Shown: piece after piece, positions 17,020-27,771 of the stretch
Layout: each line of letters starts with the position of its first letter
Numbering within the stretch: the stretch's first letter is position 1
Source of the DNA: Pantoea agglomerans NBRC 102470
GTDB taxonomy: Bacteria > Pseudomonadota > Gammaproteobacteria > Enterobacterales > Enterobacteriaceae
Assembly: GCF_001598475.1 (NCBI RefSeq)
Contig: NZ_BCZA01000003.1
Span: 310,001-374,000, forward strand
Length of the DNA: 64,000 nt
Direction: 5' to 3'
Program-made: the position numbers and the translations under genes
The notes under the pieces: model-generated
What the model was told of the DNA's origin: nothing
Seen by the model: the letters and a program-made list of their open reading frames with translations, nothing else
Database searches by the model: none

Positions 17020-17032
17020 GAGTGTCTGAGGT

Positions 17033-17063
17033 GGCGGCAGAGAATCCGGGTTGCCGCCTTTTT
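17033..17063 (+). terminator. Terminator of queC
   Basis: GGCGGCA and TGCCGCC arms with a 12-base loop, followed by five T residues; it ends 7 bases before the convergent fadM stop codon. Confidence 0.85.
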
Positions 17064-17069
17064 ATCGAC

Positions 17070-17468
17070 TCATGCCATCAGACGCATCAGTCGCTCACGC
17101 AACTCCCCTTCCAGCGCAACCGCCTTCTGAGTCCGCAAATCAATACAGACAAAAGTGAGTGCGGCATCCGCCACCACGGTCTCCTGCCCTGCCAGCAAAA
17201 CCCGCTGCGCAATAATGCCGCTTTTGCCATTCAACTGCGTGATCTCACTTTCGATAGTCAGTACGTCGCCCAGCACGGCCGGGCGACGGTAGTTGATGTT
17301 GATGTTTACCACCACAAAAGCCAGTTTCTGTTCCTGCAACCAGTGGAATGCTTCCACCTCTTCCAGCCATTCCCAGCGCGCCTCCTCCAGAAACTCAAGA
17401 TAGCGCGCATTATTGACGTGCTGATAGACATCCAGATGATAGCCGCGCACTTTTATGGTGGTCTGCAT
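17070..17468 (-). CDS. fadM: Long-chain acyl-CoA thioesterase FadM
   Basis: The 132-residue single hot-dog protein (MQTTIKVRGYHLDVYQHVNN) has the 4-hydroxybenzoyl-CoA thioesterase motif YHLDVYQHVNNARYLEFLEEAR, with the catalytic Asp at residue 13. FadM (YbaW) hydrolyses long-chain acyl-CoA, especially intermediates of oleate breakdown, and is FadR-regulated in E. coli. The start at 17468 is chosen over an ATG two codons earlier because GGAG sits nine bases from it and only three from the other. I see no clear FadR site by eye. Confidence 0.95.
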   Translation of the reverse strand: MQTTIKVRGYHLDVYQHVNNARYLEFLEEARWEWLEEVEAFHWLQEQKLAFVVVNININYRRPAVLGDVLTIESEITQLNGKSGIIAQRVLLAGQETVVADAALTFVCIDLRTQKAVALEGELRERLMRLMA

Positions 17469-17568
17469 GATCATGCTCTCCTGCTGCTGTGAATTAACTG
17501 GTTGGACCTGTTCACTTTAGCAGAGTCGCCTCTCTATCGTGGGTTAAGCATCACAGATGTGTACTGCT

Positions 17569-17922
17569 TCACAATTTCAGCCGGGCCGCATTTCGCTCTA
17601 TCAACGCATTGCCGATGCCCGGCACTTCACTAAGTTGCTGAATTGCGCTAAACGGTCCGTACTGTTCGCGATAGCTCACAATTGCCTGCGCCTTTTTCAG
17701 CCCCACCCCATTCATAACGGCAGAGAGCTGTTCGGCTGTTGCTTCATTGATGCTGACCTGCTCCTGCTGTGGCTGCGCGGCGGCTTCCGGCTTCGACGCA
17801 GGATGTGAGCTCTGCGTGACGGCTGCGCTGACAGGTTCAGGTGCCGCAGAGACGCTGCTGTGACAGAGTGCGCCGCCCAGCGCGAGTGAAAGATAAAAGG
17901 CAACGAGTTTAGGTTTAGCCAT
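17569..17922 (-). CDS. ybaV: YbaV, secreted helix-hairpin-helix (ComEA-like) protein
   Basis: The 117-residue protein has a signal peptide (MAKPKLVAFYLSLALGGALC and onward), a low-complexity Ala/Pro/Gln linker, and a ComEA-type helix-hairpin-helix domain (VSINEATAEQLSAVMNGVGLKKAQAIV, then EVPGIGNALIERN). This domain binds DNA without sequence preference in competence proteins. YbaV is expected in the periplasm or membrane-bound and has been linked to DNA uptake only by domain. The start at 17922 has AGGAG nine bases upstream. Confidence 0.92.
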   Translation of the reverse strand: MAKPKLVAFYLSLALGGALCHSSVSAAPEPVSAAVTQSSHPASKPEAAAQPQQEQVSINEATAEQLSAVMNGVGLKKAQAIVSYREQYGPFSAIQQLSEVPGIGNALIERNAARLKL

Positions 17923-18006
17923 GCTGTGTTTCTCCTTGTGTGTAAACAGCAGCGACAGAGTGGCACTACTGCACACAAGGCTCAAAAGCGGGATTTCAGA
18001 AATGGA

Positions 18007-18028
18007 AAAGGCCGCGAATGCGGCCTTT
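18007..18028 (-). terminator. Terminator of ppiD
   Basis: AAAGGCCGC-GAAT-GCGGCCTTT, a nine-base stem, with a short T run on the minus strand, 35 bases after the ppiD stop. Confidence 0.8.
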
Positions 18029-18062
18029 GATTGTTACAGTCGTTGCGCAGTTTCTGCGAGAC

Positions 18063-19931
18063 TTACTGCATTTGTGCGGCAGCGCCGTACTTAATTTTGG
18101 CCTCTTTACGCAGGTTTTGCAGTAACGCTTCAAACGCCAGCTGCGCATTATTCTGCGTGACGCCTTTGACCATTTCGTCAATCTGCGCCTGCGGCATGCT
18201 GCCGGTTTTAACTTTATCAACCGCCACCAGTACCACATTGCCCTGCATATCTTCGCTGACACCCCAGGAAGGTTTATTTTCCGCAGGCTGAGGCAGGTTA
18301 AAGGCAGTCTGTGCCACCGGATCCTGCGCATTGCGATCAACGGTCTTGCTGGCGCTCAGCGTCAGACCCGCTGCAGTCAGCGCATCCTGCTTACCGGCTT
18401 TGAGATCGGTCAGCAGTTTATCGGCCTGAGCTTTTGCCTGCTGCGTCGCTTTATCATGCTTAAGCGTGTCAGTGATCTGCGCCTTAACCTGCTCAAGCGG
18501 TTTTACCGCTTCCGGTTTATGCTCACTGATACGCAGCACAAAGGCACGGTCGCCATCGACAGTGATGATATCGGAGTTGTTGCCCGGCGCGCCGTTTTGC
18601 CCGACCAGACCGCCATTAAAGATCGCCTGCTTCACCGCATCAAAGTTAAGCTCATCTGGCAGCGTATCCTGACTGAACCAGCCAGTCTCTTTCGCTTTCA
18701 GACCAGAAGCCTGCTCTGCACCCGCCAGTGATTCATTGTCATTGCTGGCCGCTTCGCTGACTTTCTGTTGCACTTTGTAGAAGGCATCAACGCCCTTCTC
18801 CTGCTTCACTTTCGCTGCAATGGCGCTGCGCACTTCATCCAGTGGTTTAACCTGCTCTGGCTGAATATCGTCAAGACGAACCACCAGGAAGCCCACTGAA
18901 GATTTGATGACGCCTGACATCTGGCCTTTCTCAGTCAGACCGGCATTTTTCAGCTCATCCGGAGTCGTAGAGGGTTCCAGCCAGCCCATATCGCCGCCCT
19001 TACGCGCAGAGATCGGGTCAATGGATTTGGCTTTTGCCACGTCAGCGAAGCTGGCACCCGCTTTCAGCTGCGCCAGGACCGCATTGGCATCGGCTTCAGT
19101 TTTGGTCTGAATGACGCTGTAGCGCGTACGCTGTGGCTGCGAATAGTCCGCTTTATGCTGGTCGTACCAGGCCTGAATATCGGCCTCGCTGGCATCCTGC
19201 TGCATGCTGGCTGCATCCATCAGGAGGTAGCTGACACGGAACTGCTCTGGTGCCATAAAGCTGGTTTTATGCTGCTGATAATACTGACTGATTTCGTCGT
19301 CAGTAACGGCCTGCTTCGCCGCCAGTGCATTGACGTCCAGCGTCGCCTGACGAATCTCACGCTGCTGTGAAACCAGGTCCACCAGTTTGCTGGCTTCGCC
19401 TTTCAGCGTGAAGTCGGTGTTAGCCACGGCATTGATCAGCTGTTGATTGGAGAGCTGCTTACGCAACGCTTCGGCATACTGGTCGGCGCTGAAGCCCATA
19501 TTGCTGATCAGACTCAGATATTTGGCATTGTCGAATTTACCGTTGGTCTGAAAAGCCTGCTGATTGAAGATAGCCTGCTTCACCTGATCGTCGCTGATGC
19601 TGAGGTGGAGATCTTTGATGTAGCTATCAAGCAGCGCCTGATCGATTAGCTGCGACAGCGCCTGCTGCCGAATCTGCTGCATGTAGCCATCGTTGCTGGC
19701 CAGCTGTGAGAACTGATCGCCCAGCATCTGCTGCTGACGACTGCGCTCGCTGTTGAACGCCTGCTCCAGCTGTCCCCGGCTAATCTCCTGGCCGTTAACT
19801 TTGGCCGCATAGTCGTTATTGCCGCCAATCAGATAGTTGCCAACGCCCGTCAGCACAAAGGAGAGGATAATCAGCCCCAAAATAATCTTGAGCACGACAT
19901 GGTTCGACGCCGCGCGTAAATTGTCCATCAT
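18063..19931 (-). CDS. ppiD: Periplasmic chaperone PpiD
   Basis: The 622-residue protein has one N-terminal membrane anchor (VVLKIILGLIILSFVLTGVGNYL, residues about 12-34), a SurA-like chaperone region and a central parvulin-type domain (RTRYSVIQTKTEADANAVLAQL ... SARKGGDMGWLEP). PpiD sits at the SecYEG translocon and assists early folding of exported proteins; its parvulin domain is thought inactive in E. coli. Length matches the family. Two adjacent Met codons make the exact start ambiguous by one residue. It follows hupB in E. coli order. Confidence 0.96.
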   Translation of the reverse strand: MMDNLRAASNHVVLKIILGLIILSFVLTGVGNYLIGGNNDYAAKVNGQEISRGQLEQAFNSERSRQQQMLGDQFSQLASNDGYMQQIRQQALSQLIDQALLDSYIKDLHLSISDDQVKQAIFNQQAFQTNGKFDNAKYLSLISNMGFSADQYAEALRKQLSNQQLINAVANTDFTLKGEASKLVDLVSQQREIRQATLDVNALAAKQAVTDDEISQYYQQHKTSFMAPEQFRVSYLLMDAASMQQDASEADIQAWYDQHKADYSQPQRTRYSVIQTKTEADANAVLAQLKAGASFADVAKAKSIDPISARKGGDMGWLEPSTTPDELKNAGLTEKGQMSGVIKSSVGFLVVRLDDIQPEQVKPLDEVRSAIAAKVKQEKGVDAFYKVQQKVSEAASNDNESLAGAEQASGLKAKETGWFSQDTLPDELNFDAVKQAIFNGGLVGQNGAPGNNSDIITVDGDRAFVLRISEHKPEAVKPLEQVKAQITDTLKHDKATQQAKAQADKLLTDLKAGKQDALTAAGLTLSASKTVDRNAQDPVAQTAFNLPQPAENKPSWGVSEDMQGNVVLVAVDKVKTGSMPQAQIDEMVKGVTQNNAQLAFEALLQNLRKEAKIKYGAAAQMQ

Positions 19932-20074
19932 GGTATGGCAACACTCCGCTGTAGTGTGAATGTAAAGCTCGGTCGCAATTCGCCATTGGCTGGCGACTCA
20001 CGCAACTGCTGGCTTAGCTGGCAGTCTCAATCCGGTCCAGGTCCATCTTACGGCCCGATTCTCACCGGTTAAAA

Positions 20075-20102
20075 CAAAAAAGGCACATCTGATTGATGTG
20101 CC
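20075..20102 (-). terminator. Terminator of hupB
   Basis: GGCACATC-TGATT-GATGTGCC at 20082-20102; on the minus strand it is followed by TTTTTTG. Confidence 0.9.
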
Positions 20103-20178
20103 CGTATGTTACATGAGAACGGGTTAATCGTCCTCTAATCCACTGAAGAAAATGCGTCAATGAATCTATTCGTTGTTA

Positions 20179-20451
20179 TTAATTGACAGCGTCTTTCAAT
20201 GCTTTACCAGCACGGAAGCCTGGTACTTTACCGGCCGGGATGGTGATCTCTTTACCGGTTTGCGGGTTGCGGCCGGTACGTGCAGCGCGGTCACGCACAG
20301 AGAATGTGCCGAAACCTACCAGAGCCACTTCATCACCGTCTTTCAGCGCATCTGAAACTGAGCCCATAAATGCATCTAAAACACGTCCCGCTGCAGCTTT
20401 AGAAATATCAGCATCGGCAGCAATTTTGTCGATCAATTGTGACTTATTCAC
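20179..20451 (-). CDS. hupB: Nucleoid protein HU subunit beta
   Basis: The 90-residue HU-beta ([23 protein letters not shown]-binding arm [23 protein letters not shown]) is full length. I place the start at the GTG at 20451, giving a protein starting with M(V)NKSQ, because GAGGGG lies nine bases upstream of it but directly abuts the ATG three codons earlier. HU bends DNA and compacts the nucleoid as an HU-alpha/beta dimer. The position between lon and ppiD is as in E. coli. Confidence 0.95.
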   Translation of the reverse strand: MNKSQLIDKIAADADISKAAAGRVLDAFMGSVSDALKDGDEVALVGFGTFSVRDRAARTGRNPQTGKEITIPAGKVPGFRAGKALKDAVN

Positions 20452-20598
20452 TCTCTTCATCCCCTCTTTTATTATTTCACATCGTACCCTGCATCCGGCA
20501 GGGTGCGAACGCGCAGCAAGTTATATCAAGCCTGTGGAGCCGAAACAACGGAATTTCTCTGAGAACGTCGCGTCGGCAGCCACCTAAATTAACGGCAC

Positions 20599-20635
20599 AA
20601 AAAAAAGCTGGCAAGCGCCAATTGCCTTGCCAGCT
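20599..20635 (-). terminator. Terminator of lon
   Basis: AGCTGGCAAG and CTTGCCAGCT form a ten-base stem with a ten-base loop; on the minus strand eight T residues follow. Confidence 0.92.
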
Positions 20636-20665
20636 CCGCTTTTTAACGGTTTTTGCCGTTAATCA

Positions 20666-23020
20666 CTATTTTGCTGTTACAACCTGCATACCGTATGGCG
20701 CATTTTCCAGTGCCAGATTCAGCACCTCTTCAATGCGTTTCACCGGATGAATTTCCAGATCGGCAATCACGTTCTGTGGAATCTCTTCCAGGTCGCGCTT
20801 GTTGTCATCAGGGATCAGCACGGTTTTAATGCCACCACGGTGCGCTGCCAGCAGTTTCTCTTTCAGCCCGCCAATTGGCAGCACCTGACCACGCAGGGTG
20901 ATCTCACCGGTCATCGCCACATCCGCCCGCACCGGGTTACCGGTCAGACAGGAGACCAGCGCAGTACACATGGCGATACCGGCACTTGGACCATCTTTCG
21001 GCGTAGCGCCTTCAGGTACGTGAACGTGAATATCACGTTTTTCGTAGAAGTCACCATTGATGCCCAGCTTCTCGGCACGCGCACGCACCACGGTCAGCGC
21101 AGCCTGAATCGACTCCTGCATCACTTCACCCAGAGAACCGGTGTAAGTCAGCTTGCCTTTACCTGGTACGCAGGCGGTTTCGATAGTCAGCAAATCGCCA
21201 CCCACTTCCGTCCACGCCAGACCCGTTACCTGACCCACACGGTTTTCGCTGTCCGCACGACCGTAGTCGAAGCGCTGAACGCCCAGGAAATCCTTGAGGT
21301 TTTCGCCATTGATAGTGATGTGCTTTTTCGTCTTGTCCATCAGCAGCGATTTAACCGCTTTACGGCACAGTTTCGACAGCTCACGCTCAAGGCTACGCAC
21401 ACCGGCTTCACGGGTGTAGTAACGGATAATGCCCACAATCGCGCTGTCTTCAACCGTAATTTCATTGGCTTTCAGGGCATTGCGCTCAATCTGCTTGGTC
21501 AGCAGATGCTGCTTAGCGATGTTCAGTTTTTCATCTTCGGTGTAACCCGACAGACGAATTACTTCCATACGGTCCAGCAGCGGTGCCGGGATGTTCATTG
21601 AGTTCGATGTAGCAACGAACATCACATCAGAAAGGTCATAGTCGACTTCCAGATAGTGGTCGTTGAACGCAATGTTCTGCTCAGGATCAAGCACTTCCAG
21701 CAGCGCTGAAGCCGGATCGCCGCGCATGTCAGAGGACATTTTGTCGATTTCATCCAGCAGGAACAGTGGGTTTTTAACCCCGACTTTCGCCATTTTCTGG
21801 ATTAATTTACCCGGCATAGAGCCGATGTAAGTACGACGGTGACCGCGGATTTCAGCTTCATCACGCACGCCACCCAGCGCCATACGCACATATTTGCGTC
21901 CGGTCGCTTTGGCGATCGACTGACCGAGAGAGGTTTTACCTACCCCTGGCGGTCCGACCAGGCACAAAATCGGCCCTTTGATTTTGCTGACGCGACTCTG
22001 AACCGCAAGATACTCAAGAATACGATCCTTCACGCGCTCCAGCCCGTAATGGTCGGTATCCAGCGTCTCCTGCGCTTTACGCAGATCTTTCTTCACTTTG
22101 CTGCGCGCGTTCCACGGAACCTGCACCATCCAGTCGATATAGCCGCGAACCACGGTTGCTTCAGCGGACATCGGGGACATCATCTTCAGCTTCTGCAGCT
22201 CAGCTTCCGCTTTCTCGCGCGCTTCTTCCGGCATTTTTGCCGCGTCGATTTTGCGTTTTAACGCTTCGTACTCGTCGGGCGCGTCGTCCATCTCGCCCAG
22301 CTCTTTCTGAATCGCCTTCATCTGCTCATTCAGATAGTACTCGCGCTGGCTCTTCTCCATCTGCTTCTTAACACGGTTGCGAATGCGCTTCTCAACCTGC
22401 AGCAGATCGATTTCAGATTCCATCATCGCCATCAGATATTCCAGACGTTCGTTGACGTCGGACATCTCCAGCACAGACTGTTTGTCTGCCAGCTTCAGTG
22501 GCATATGTGCTGCGACGGTGTCGGCAAGGCGGGCCGCATCGTCAATGTTGTTCAGCGAGGTTAAAACCTCGGGTGGGATCTTCTTGTTGAGTTTGATGTA
22601 GCCTTCAAACTGATTGATCGCCGTGCGCACCAGCACTTCCTGCTCGCGCTCTTCAATCTCTGGCGAAACCAGATATTCAGCTTGTGCCACAAAATGGTCA
22701 CCGTTATCGGCCAGCGTCGTAATGTGGGCGCGCTGTAAACCTTCGACCAGGACTTTGACGGTGCCATCCGGCAGTTTCAGCATTTGTAATACTGATGCAA
22801 CGGTCCCTACTGAGAAGAGATCGTTAATGCCAGGTTCATCCGTTGAAGCCTCTTTCTGTGCGACCAGCATGATTTTTTTATCATGATCCATTGCGGCTTC
22901 AAGGCACCGAATTGATTTTTCCCGGCCAACAAACAACGGAATTACCATGTGCGGATAAACCACCACGTCGCGCAGCGGCAACACGGGGATTTCAATGCGT
23001 TCAGAACGCTCAGGATTCAT
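20666..23020 (-). CDS. lon: ATP-dependent protease Lon
   Basis: The 784-residue protease matches E. coli Lon in length and sequence. It has an N-terminal substrate-binding domain ([14 protein letters not shown]), an AAA+ module with Walker [10 protein letters not shown] and Walker [11 protein letters not shown], and a C-terminal Ser-Lys protease domain with [11 protein letters not shown] (Ser near 679) and the catalytic Lys about 40 residues later. It degrades misfolded and regulatory proteins in the cytoplasm. A sigma-32-type promoter lies upstream, as in E. coli. Confidence 0.98.
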   Translation of the reverse strand: MNPERSERIEIPVLPLRDVVVYPHMVIPLFVGREKSIRCLEAAMDHDKKIMLVAQKEASTDEPGINDLFSVGTVASVLQMLKLPDGTVKVLVEGLQRAHITTLADNGDHFVAQAEYLVSPEIEEREQEVLVRTAINQFEGYIKLNKKIPPEVLTSLNNIDDAARLADTVAAHMPLKLADKQSVLEMSDVNERLEYLMAMMESEIDLLQVEKRIRNRVKKQMEKSQREYYLNEQMKAIQKELGEMDDAPDEYEALKRKIDAAKMPEEAREKAEAELQKLKMMSPMSAEATVVRGYIDWMVQVPWNARSKVKKDLRKAQETLDTDHYGLERVKDRILEYLAVQSRVSKIKGPILCLVGPPGVGKTSLGQSIAKATGRKYVRMALGGVRDEAEIRGHRRTYIGSMPGKLIQKMAKVGVKNPLFLLDEIDKMSSDMRGDPASALLEVLDPEQNIAFNDHYLEVDYDLSDVMFVATSNSMNIPAPLLDRMEVIRLSGYTEDEKLNIAKQHLLTKQIERNALKANEITVEDSAIVGIIRYYTREAGVRSLERELSKLCRKAVKSLLMDKTKKHITINGENLKDFLGVQRFDYGRADSENRVGQVTGLAWTEVGGDLLTIETACVPGKGKLTYTGSLGEVMQESIQAALTVVRARAEKLGINGDFYEKRDIHVHVPEGATPKDGPSAGIAMCTALVSCLTGNPVRADVAMTGEITLRGQVLPIGGLKEKLLAAHRGGIKTVLIPDDNKRDLEEIPQNVIADLEIHPVKRIEEVLNLALENAPYGMQVVTAK

Positions 23021-23103
23021 AGAGCTCTCTCTTTGTTTAATGTCCGCCAGGTGATGGGAACCGCATCAGGCAGGTATGCAGTTAAACCCACAGGTATCTG
23101 AGT

Positions 23104-23131
23104 ATATGGGGATGATTGTCCGACATTCAAC
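23104..23131 (-). promoter_or_regulatory. Sigma-32 (heat-shock) promoter of lon
   Basis: On the minus strand GTTGAAT (-35 region; hexamer at 23126-23131) and CCCCATAT (23104-23111) are spaced by about 13-14 bases. This matches the known E. coli lon promoter pattern closely. Confidence 0.8.
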
Positions 23132-23151
23132 GTCACAGAGGCGAGAAAAGC

Positions 23152-23178
23152 AAAAGGGGAAACATTTTCCCCTTTTTT
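23152..23178 (-). terminator. Terminator downstream of clpX
   Basis: GGGGAAA-CAT-TTTCCCC flanked by A and T runs on both sides. On the minus strand it ends the clpP-clpX transcript. It lies upstream of lon. Confidence 0.82.
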
Positions 23179-23206
23179 ATTACGACAAGATGGACGATCT
23201 GTTTAA

Positions 23207-24478
23207 TTATTCGCCAGATGCCTGGGCTTCATGCTTACCGTAGATCAACATGGGCTCAGACTGACCTTCAATAACTGATTCATCAATCACTACTTTTTCC
23301 ACGTCGTCCATGGAAGGCAGGTCATACATCGTTTCCAGTAACGCGCCTTCTACAATTGAACGCAGACCACGTGCACCGGTTTTACGTGACATCGCTTTCT
23401 TAGCAATGGCGGTTAACGCCTCGTCACGGAACTCCAGCTCAACGCCTTCCAGGTTAAACAGCGCCTGGTACTGTTTGGTCAGGGCGTTCTTCGGCTCACG
23501 CAGAATCTGAATCAGCGCTTCTTCGCTCAGCTCGCTCAGGGTCGCAACAACAGGCAGACGACCGATGAACTCAGGGATCAGACCAAATTTGATCAAATCT
23601 TCTGGTTCACACTGCGCAAGCAGTTCGCCTTCGCTGGCTTTCTGCGATTTCCCTTTCACGGTCGCGCCGAAGCCGATACCGGATCCGGTTTCAACACGCT
23701 GGGCAATCACTTTGTCCAGGCCGGCAAATGCGCCGCCGCAGATAAACAGAATTTTAGAGGTATCGACCTGCAAAAATTCCTGCTGCGGATGCTTACGTCC
23801 ACCCTGCGGGGGAACGGCAGCCACGGTGCCTTCAATCAGTTTAAGCAGTGCCTGCTGTACGCCTTCGCCTGACACGTCACGGGTAATCGACGGGTTATCA
23901 GACTTACGTGAGATTTTGTCGATTTCATCGATGTAAACGATGCCGCGCTGTGCTTTCTGTACGTCGTAGTCGCATTTCTGCAGCAGTTTCTGGATGATGT
24001 TTTCAACATCTTCACCCACGTAACCGGCTTCAGTCAGCGTGGTGGCATCAGCCATGGTAAACGGCACATCCAGCAGGCGTGCCAGCGTTTCTGCCAGCAG
24101 CGTTTTACCACTACCGGTCGGGCCAATCAGCAGAATGTTGCTTTTGCCCAGCTCGATACCATTGCTGGTATCGCCGTTGCGCAGACGCTTGTAGTGGTTG
24201 TAAACCGCAACCGCCAGCACTTTCTTCGCTCTTTCCTGACCGATGACATAATCATCGAGGTGATGGCGAATTTCATGTGGGGTTGGCAACGCACTACGTT
24301 CACGATGCGGGGCAACTTCCTTAATCTCTTCGCGAATGATGTCGTTGCACAGGTCAACACACTCATCGCAGATATACACTGACGGCCCGGCAATCAGCTT
24401 TCGCACTTCATGCTGGCTTTTGCCGCAAAAAGAGCAGTACAGCAACTTTCCTGAACCGTCTTTGCGCTTATCTGTCAT
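23207..24478 (-). CDS. clpX: Clp protease ATPase subunit ClpX
   Basis: The 423-residue unfoldase has the N-terminal zinc-binding domain ([13 protein letters not shown] ... [10 protein letters not shown]), Walker A GPTGSGKT, Walker [10 protein letters not shown], and the ClpP-binding IGF loop seen as SGIGFGA. It feeds ssrA-tagged and other substrates into ClpP. It follows clpP by 134 bases in the same direction, as in E. coli. Length equals that of the family. Confidence 0.98.
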   Translation of the reverse strand: MTDKRKDGSGKLLYCSFCGKSQHEVRKLIAGPSVYICDECVDLCNDIIREEIKEVAPHRERSALPTPHEIRHHLDDYVIGQERAKKVLAVAVYNHYKRLRNGDTSNGIELGKSNILLIGPTGSGKTLLAETLARLLDVPFTMADATTLTEAGYVGEDVENIIQKLLQKCDYDVQKAQRGIVYIDEIDKISRKSDNPSITRDVSGEGVQQALLKLIEGTVAAVPPQGGRKHPQQEFLQVDTSKILFICGGAFAGLDKVIAQRVETGSGIGFGATVKGKSQKASEGELLAQCEPEDLIKFGLIPEFIGRLPVVATLSELSEEALIQILREPKNALTKQYQALFNLEGVELEFRDEALTAIAKKAMSRKTGARGLRSIVEGALLETMYDLPSMDDVEKVVIDESVIEGQSEPMLIYGKHEAQASGE

Positions 24479-24612
24479 CAGTTAACCTCTTCTTGTTCTC
24501 AGGCCATACCCGCGTACGGCTCAGGCCGTGCGGAGACGGCCGAAATTCATTCAACCCATAATAGTACCGTTGTCCTGTTAACTATAGACCAGGGACAACG
24601 GTAAGTCGGGTC

Positions 24613-25236
24613 TTATTGGCGATGCGTCAGAATTGAATCGACTAATCCATACTCTACCGCTTCATTTGCAGAGAGGAAACGGTCACGCTCGGTGTCACGC
24701 TCAATTTCTTCCAGCGTTTTACCGGTGTGCTCAGCCATCAGCTCATTCATACGCTGCTTAACTTTAAGGATTTCGCGCGCATGGATCTCGATGTCTGACG
24801 CCTGACCCTGATAACCGCCCAGCGGCTGGTGGATCATCACACGTGAGTTTGGCAGACAGAAACGTTTGCCTTTGGTCCCCGCCGTCAGCAGGAAAGCGCC
24901 CATAGAACAGGCCTGACCCATACAGATAGTGCTGACATCCGGTTTGATAAATTTCATGGTGTCGTAGATCGACATACCGGCAGTGATGACACCGCCTGGC
25001 GAGTTAATGTAGAGATAGATATCTTTTTCCGGGTTTTCAGCTTCCAGAAACAGCATCTGCGCCACAATCAGATTAGCCATGTGGTCTTCGACCTGGCCAG
25101 TCAGAAAAATGACGCGCTCTTTAAGCAGACGGGAGTAGATGTCGTAAGAACGCTCACCACGCGAAGTTTGTTCAACCACCATTGGCACCAGCGCATTGTG
25201 CGGTGCTGTATATTCACGATCGCCACTGTATGACAT
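24613..25236 (-). CDS. clpP: ATP-dependent Clp protease proteolytic subunit ClpP
   Basis: The 207-residue serine protease starts [20 protein letters not shown], with the catalytic Ser111 in GQACSMGAF and His136 in MIHQPLGG. Numbering matches E. coli, including the propeptide cut near residue 14. The residue before Ser111 is Cys rather than the E. coli Ala. The start at 25236 has AGGAG upstream; an 11-codon upstream extension is not homologous. It forms the 14-subunit peptidase with ClpX or ClpA. A heat-shock promoter lies 145 bases upstream. Confidence 0.98.
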   Translation of the reverse strand: MSYSGDREYTAPHNALVPMVVEQTSRGERSYDIYSRLLKERVIFLTGQVEDHMANLIVAQMLFLEAENPEKDIYLYINSPGGVITAGMSIYDTMKFIKPDVSTICMGQACSMGAFLLTAGTKGKRFCLPNSRVMIHQPLGGYQGQASDIEIHAREILKVKQRMNELMAEHTGKTLEEIERDTERDRFLSANEAVEYGLVDSILTHRQ

Positions 25237-25380
25237 TACCGTCTCCTGGATAAATTTCATTGGCAACATTCTGTACCGATTCTACGTAAGACGCGCGGGA
25301 AACTCCACGCCGCGCCTTTTTCCGACACCTTCAGGACGGTTAATCAGCCAGCCTCACTCTTATTTCTGCATACTCCCTGT

Positions 25381-25409
25381 ATCTGGGGATGCTGCACGCA
25401 TGTTTCAAG
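25381..25409 (-). promoter_or_regulatory. Sigma-32 promoter of clpP
   Basis: On the minus strand CTTGAAA (25403-25409), a 14-base spacer and CCCCAGAT (25381-25388) match the heat-shock consensus almost fully. Confidence 0.85.
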
Positions 25410-25515
25410 CATAACAATCTTTTCCCTGTTCGCTAACCCGGAAAAAGCGATGCGTGAATAATTCGCCTGTTTATTAAACAAATAGCGGCGAAGAGTGGCT
25501 ATCCGGACGCAAAAC

Positions 25516-25549
25516 ACAAAAAAGCCCGCGACTTTGCAGTCACGGGCTT
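25516..25549 (-). terminator. Terminator of tig
   Basis: AAGCCCGCGAC and GTCACGGGCTT arms with a six-base loop; a T run follows on the minus strand. The rest of 25237-25572 holds the clpP leader and promoter and no gene. Confidence 0.9.
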
Positions 25550-25572
25550 AGCACAGACGGTTAAATGCGTGA

Positions 25573-26877
25573 TCAGGCCTGAGCGGTCTGATTCATCAGA
25601 TCCTGGAAGTTGGTCTCTTTCTCGGTCACTTTAGCTTTCGCCAGGACCGCTTCAACCGCTTGCTCTTCCAGCGCAACGTTGCGCATATTGTTCATCAGCT
25701 CGTTATTCTTGCTGTAGAACTCGATCACTTCCTGCGGATCTTCATACGCAGAAGCCATCTCTTCAATCATGGTGCTTACGCGTGCTTCGTCAGCTTTCAG
25801 CTCGTGGGTACGAATCACTTCGCCCAGCAGCAGACCGACAACCACACGGCGTTTAGCCTGCTCTTCGAACAGTTCGCGTGGCAGTTCCAGCGCCTGCTGT
25901 TCGTTGCCACCGAAACGCTGTGCAGCCTGACGACGCAGAACGTCGATTTCGCTGTCAACCAGCGCAGCTGGCACGTCGATTTCGTTCGCTTCAACCAGAC
26001 CGTCGATTGCCTGAGTTTTGATGCGATTACGGATAGCGCCTTTCAGCTCGCGATCCATGTTCTTACGTACTTCAGTACGCAGACCGGCAACTGAACCATC
26101 TTCAACGCCGAAACGTTTGATGAACTCTTCAGTCAGCTCTGGCAGTTCGCGCGTTTCAACTTTCTTCAGCACGATCTCGAACTTCGCATCTTTCCCTTTC
26201 AGGTTTTCTGCGTGGTAGTCGTCCGGGAATTTCACGTCGATAGTGAAAGTTTCGCCCGCTTTGTGACCCACAACGCCTTCTTCAAAGCCTGGGATCATGC
26301 GGCCCTGGCCCATGGCCAGAACGAAATCAGAGGCTTTGCCGCCTTCGAACTCTTCACCGTCCACAGAACCGTTGAAATCGATAGTGGCACGATCTTCCGG
26401 ACCTGCTGCAGCGTCGCTTTCGATCCAGTTGGCCTGCTGCTTGCGCAGAGTGTCCAGCATGGTATCAACGTCAGCATCAGTTACTTCAACGACAGGTTTT
26501 TCGACTTCGATGTTTTCCAGGCCTTTCAGCTCAACTTCCGGATAGACTTCGAATTCAACCGCGTAGGTGAAATCCTGACCTTCTTTGTATTCGCCTGGCA
26601 CGTAGTTCGGTGCGCCAGCCGGATTAATTTTTTCTTTGATGATGGCGTCAACAAAGTTGCGCGTCATCAGCTCGCCCAGCACGTCCTGACGGACAGAAGC
26701 GCCGTAACGCTGTGCCACGATGTTCATCGGCACTTTGCCTTTACGGAAACCATCGATGCGAACTTTCCTGGCAACGTCAACCAGTTCTTTTTTTACAGCG
26801 CTTTCGATGCTGTCAGCAGCGACAGTAATCGTAATGCGACGGCCCAGGCCCTGAGTGGTTTCTACAGAAACTTGCAT
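25573..26877 (-). CDS. tig: Trigger factor
   Basis: The 434-residue ribosome-bound chaperone has the ribosome signature GFRKGKVP (near residues 43-50), a central FKBP-type prolyl isomerase domain ([22 protein letters not shown]), and a C-terminal helical substrate cradle. It binds nascent chains at L23. The frame is exactly of the usual length (432 in E. coli). It precedes clpP in the same direction as in E. coli but has its own terminator. Confidence 0.98.
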   Translation of the reverse strand: MQVSVETTQGLGRRITITVAADSIESAVKKELVDVARKVRIDGFRKGKVPMNIVAQRYGASVRQDVLGELMTRNFVDAIIKEKINPAGAPNYVPGEYKEGQDFTYAVEFEVYPEVELKGLENIEVEKPVVEVTDADVDTMLDTLRKQQANWIESDAAAGPEDRATIDFNGSVDGEEFEGGKASDFVLAMGQGRMIPGFEEGVVGHKAGETFTIDVKFPDDYHAENLKGKDAKFEIVLKKVETRELPELTEEFIKRFGVEDGSVAGLRTEVRKNMDRELKGAIRNRIKTQAIDGLVEANEIDVPAALVDSEIDVLRRQAAQRFGGNEQQALELPRELFEEQAKRRVVVGLLLGEVIRTHELKADEARVSTMIEEMASAYEDPQEVIEFYSKNNELMNNMRNVALEEQAVEAVLAKAKVTEKETNFQDLMNQTAQA

Positions 26878-27134
26878 CTTGTTACCTCAAAAAATCACGT
26901 GCTCGGTCAACTTCAGACACCACACATAGTGAAATGCGCCGTATCCAACAACCGGGACGGCTTCCGTGAAGAGAACCTGATCCCTGTTACCAGAAGCGTC
27001 CCGAAGACATTCCGGAAAAATAGACGCAGCATTATAGCGGCATCGCTGGAATGAGTCGAGGATGCTAACTCACCACTTTTCAGCAGGTTTGCTGCTTTTT
27101 TGAGCCAGGGATCGCGTTTTTCGCTAAATAACAG

Positions 27135-27157
27135 AAAAAACGGCCCGCAGGCCGTTT
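27135..27157 (-). terminator. Terminator of bolA
   Basis: AAACGGCC and GGCCGTTT arms; six T residues follow on the minus strand. Confidence 0.88.
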
Positions 27158-27170
27158 CAGAGAAGGGAGA

Positions 27171-27485
27171 TCAGGCGAGTGTTCCGGCACCACGACAGTT
27201 AGGCGAAGCCAGTACGGTATCCTGCAACCCTTCCCACTCTTTCAGGGTGTAAGTATGCAGGGCTAAGGCGTGTACGCTGCCCGCTAACTCAGCGGCCAGT
27301 TCGCCATAAATCAGGCGATGACGCGCCAGAAAGCGCTGGCCTGCAAAGCAGTCGCTCACGATGACCACTTTGAAGTGACTTTCCGATCCGGCAGGAACAT
27401 TGTGCCGGTAACTTTCGTCGTGCACTTCCAGATGAGCTGGCTGAAACGCCACACGCAGCTTTTCTTCTATTTGTTCGCGGATCAT
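27171..27485 (-). CDS. bolA: Morphogene BolA
   Basis: The 104-residue protein ([25 protein letters not shown]) is a full-length BolA. It carries the helix-turn-helix-like KH fold with the conserved His in RHRLIYGEL and a C-terminal Cys in SPNCRGAG. BolA acts in stress morphology and partners with monothiol glutaredoxin for Fe-S handling. In E. coli the promoter is a growth-phase gearbox; I cannot identify it here by eye. The divergent gene is yajG, 286 bases away. Confidence 0.96.
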   Translation of the reverse strand: MIREQIEEKLRVAFQPAHLEVHDESYRHNVPAGSESHFKVVIVSDCFAGQRFLARHRLIYGELAAELAGSVHALALHTYTLKEWEGLQDTVLASPNCRGAGTLA

Positions 27486-27771
27486 GGCTATTACTCCTCA
27501 ATGGCGAGCGCAGTGCCCCATCTCATTCAATCTTAGTCGCTTTTAGTGCGCTTACCCGTCAGCCGACGCTAAATATTGCATTTTATGTCAGGCCGCTTCC
27601 GGCACGCATAATAACGCAGCTGAAACGAACAGCAAACCGGCCTGTCAGAGAAGAGGCTTAAAACGGTTTCAGACACAATTTCCCCGGCAACAGGGCTTTT
27701 TTCACTGCCGGGCAATGCTATGATGACCGCAGTTTTTGCAAACCAACCCCCTGACACCAACGAGAAAAAGT

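Noticed and set aside
20747..21601. 284-codon frame antisense to lon
   Set aside because: It is the complementary frame of a highly conserved coding sequence, rich in His/Thr/Arg as expected of such shadows.
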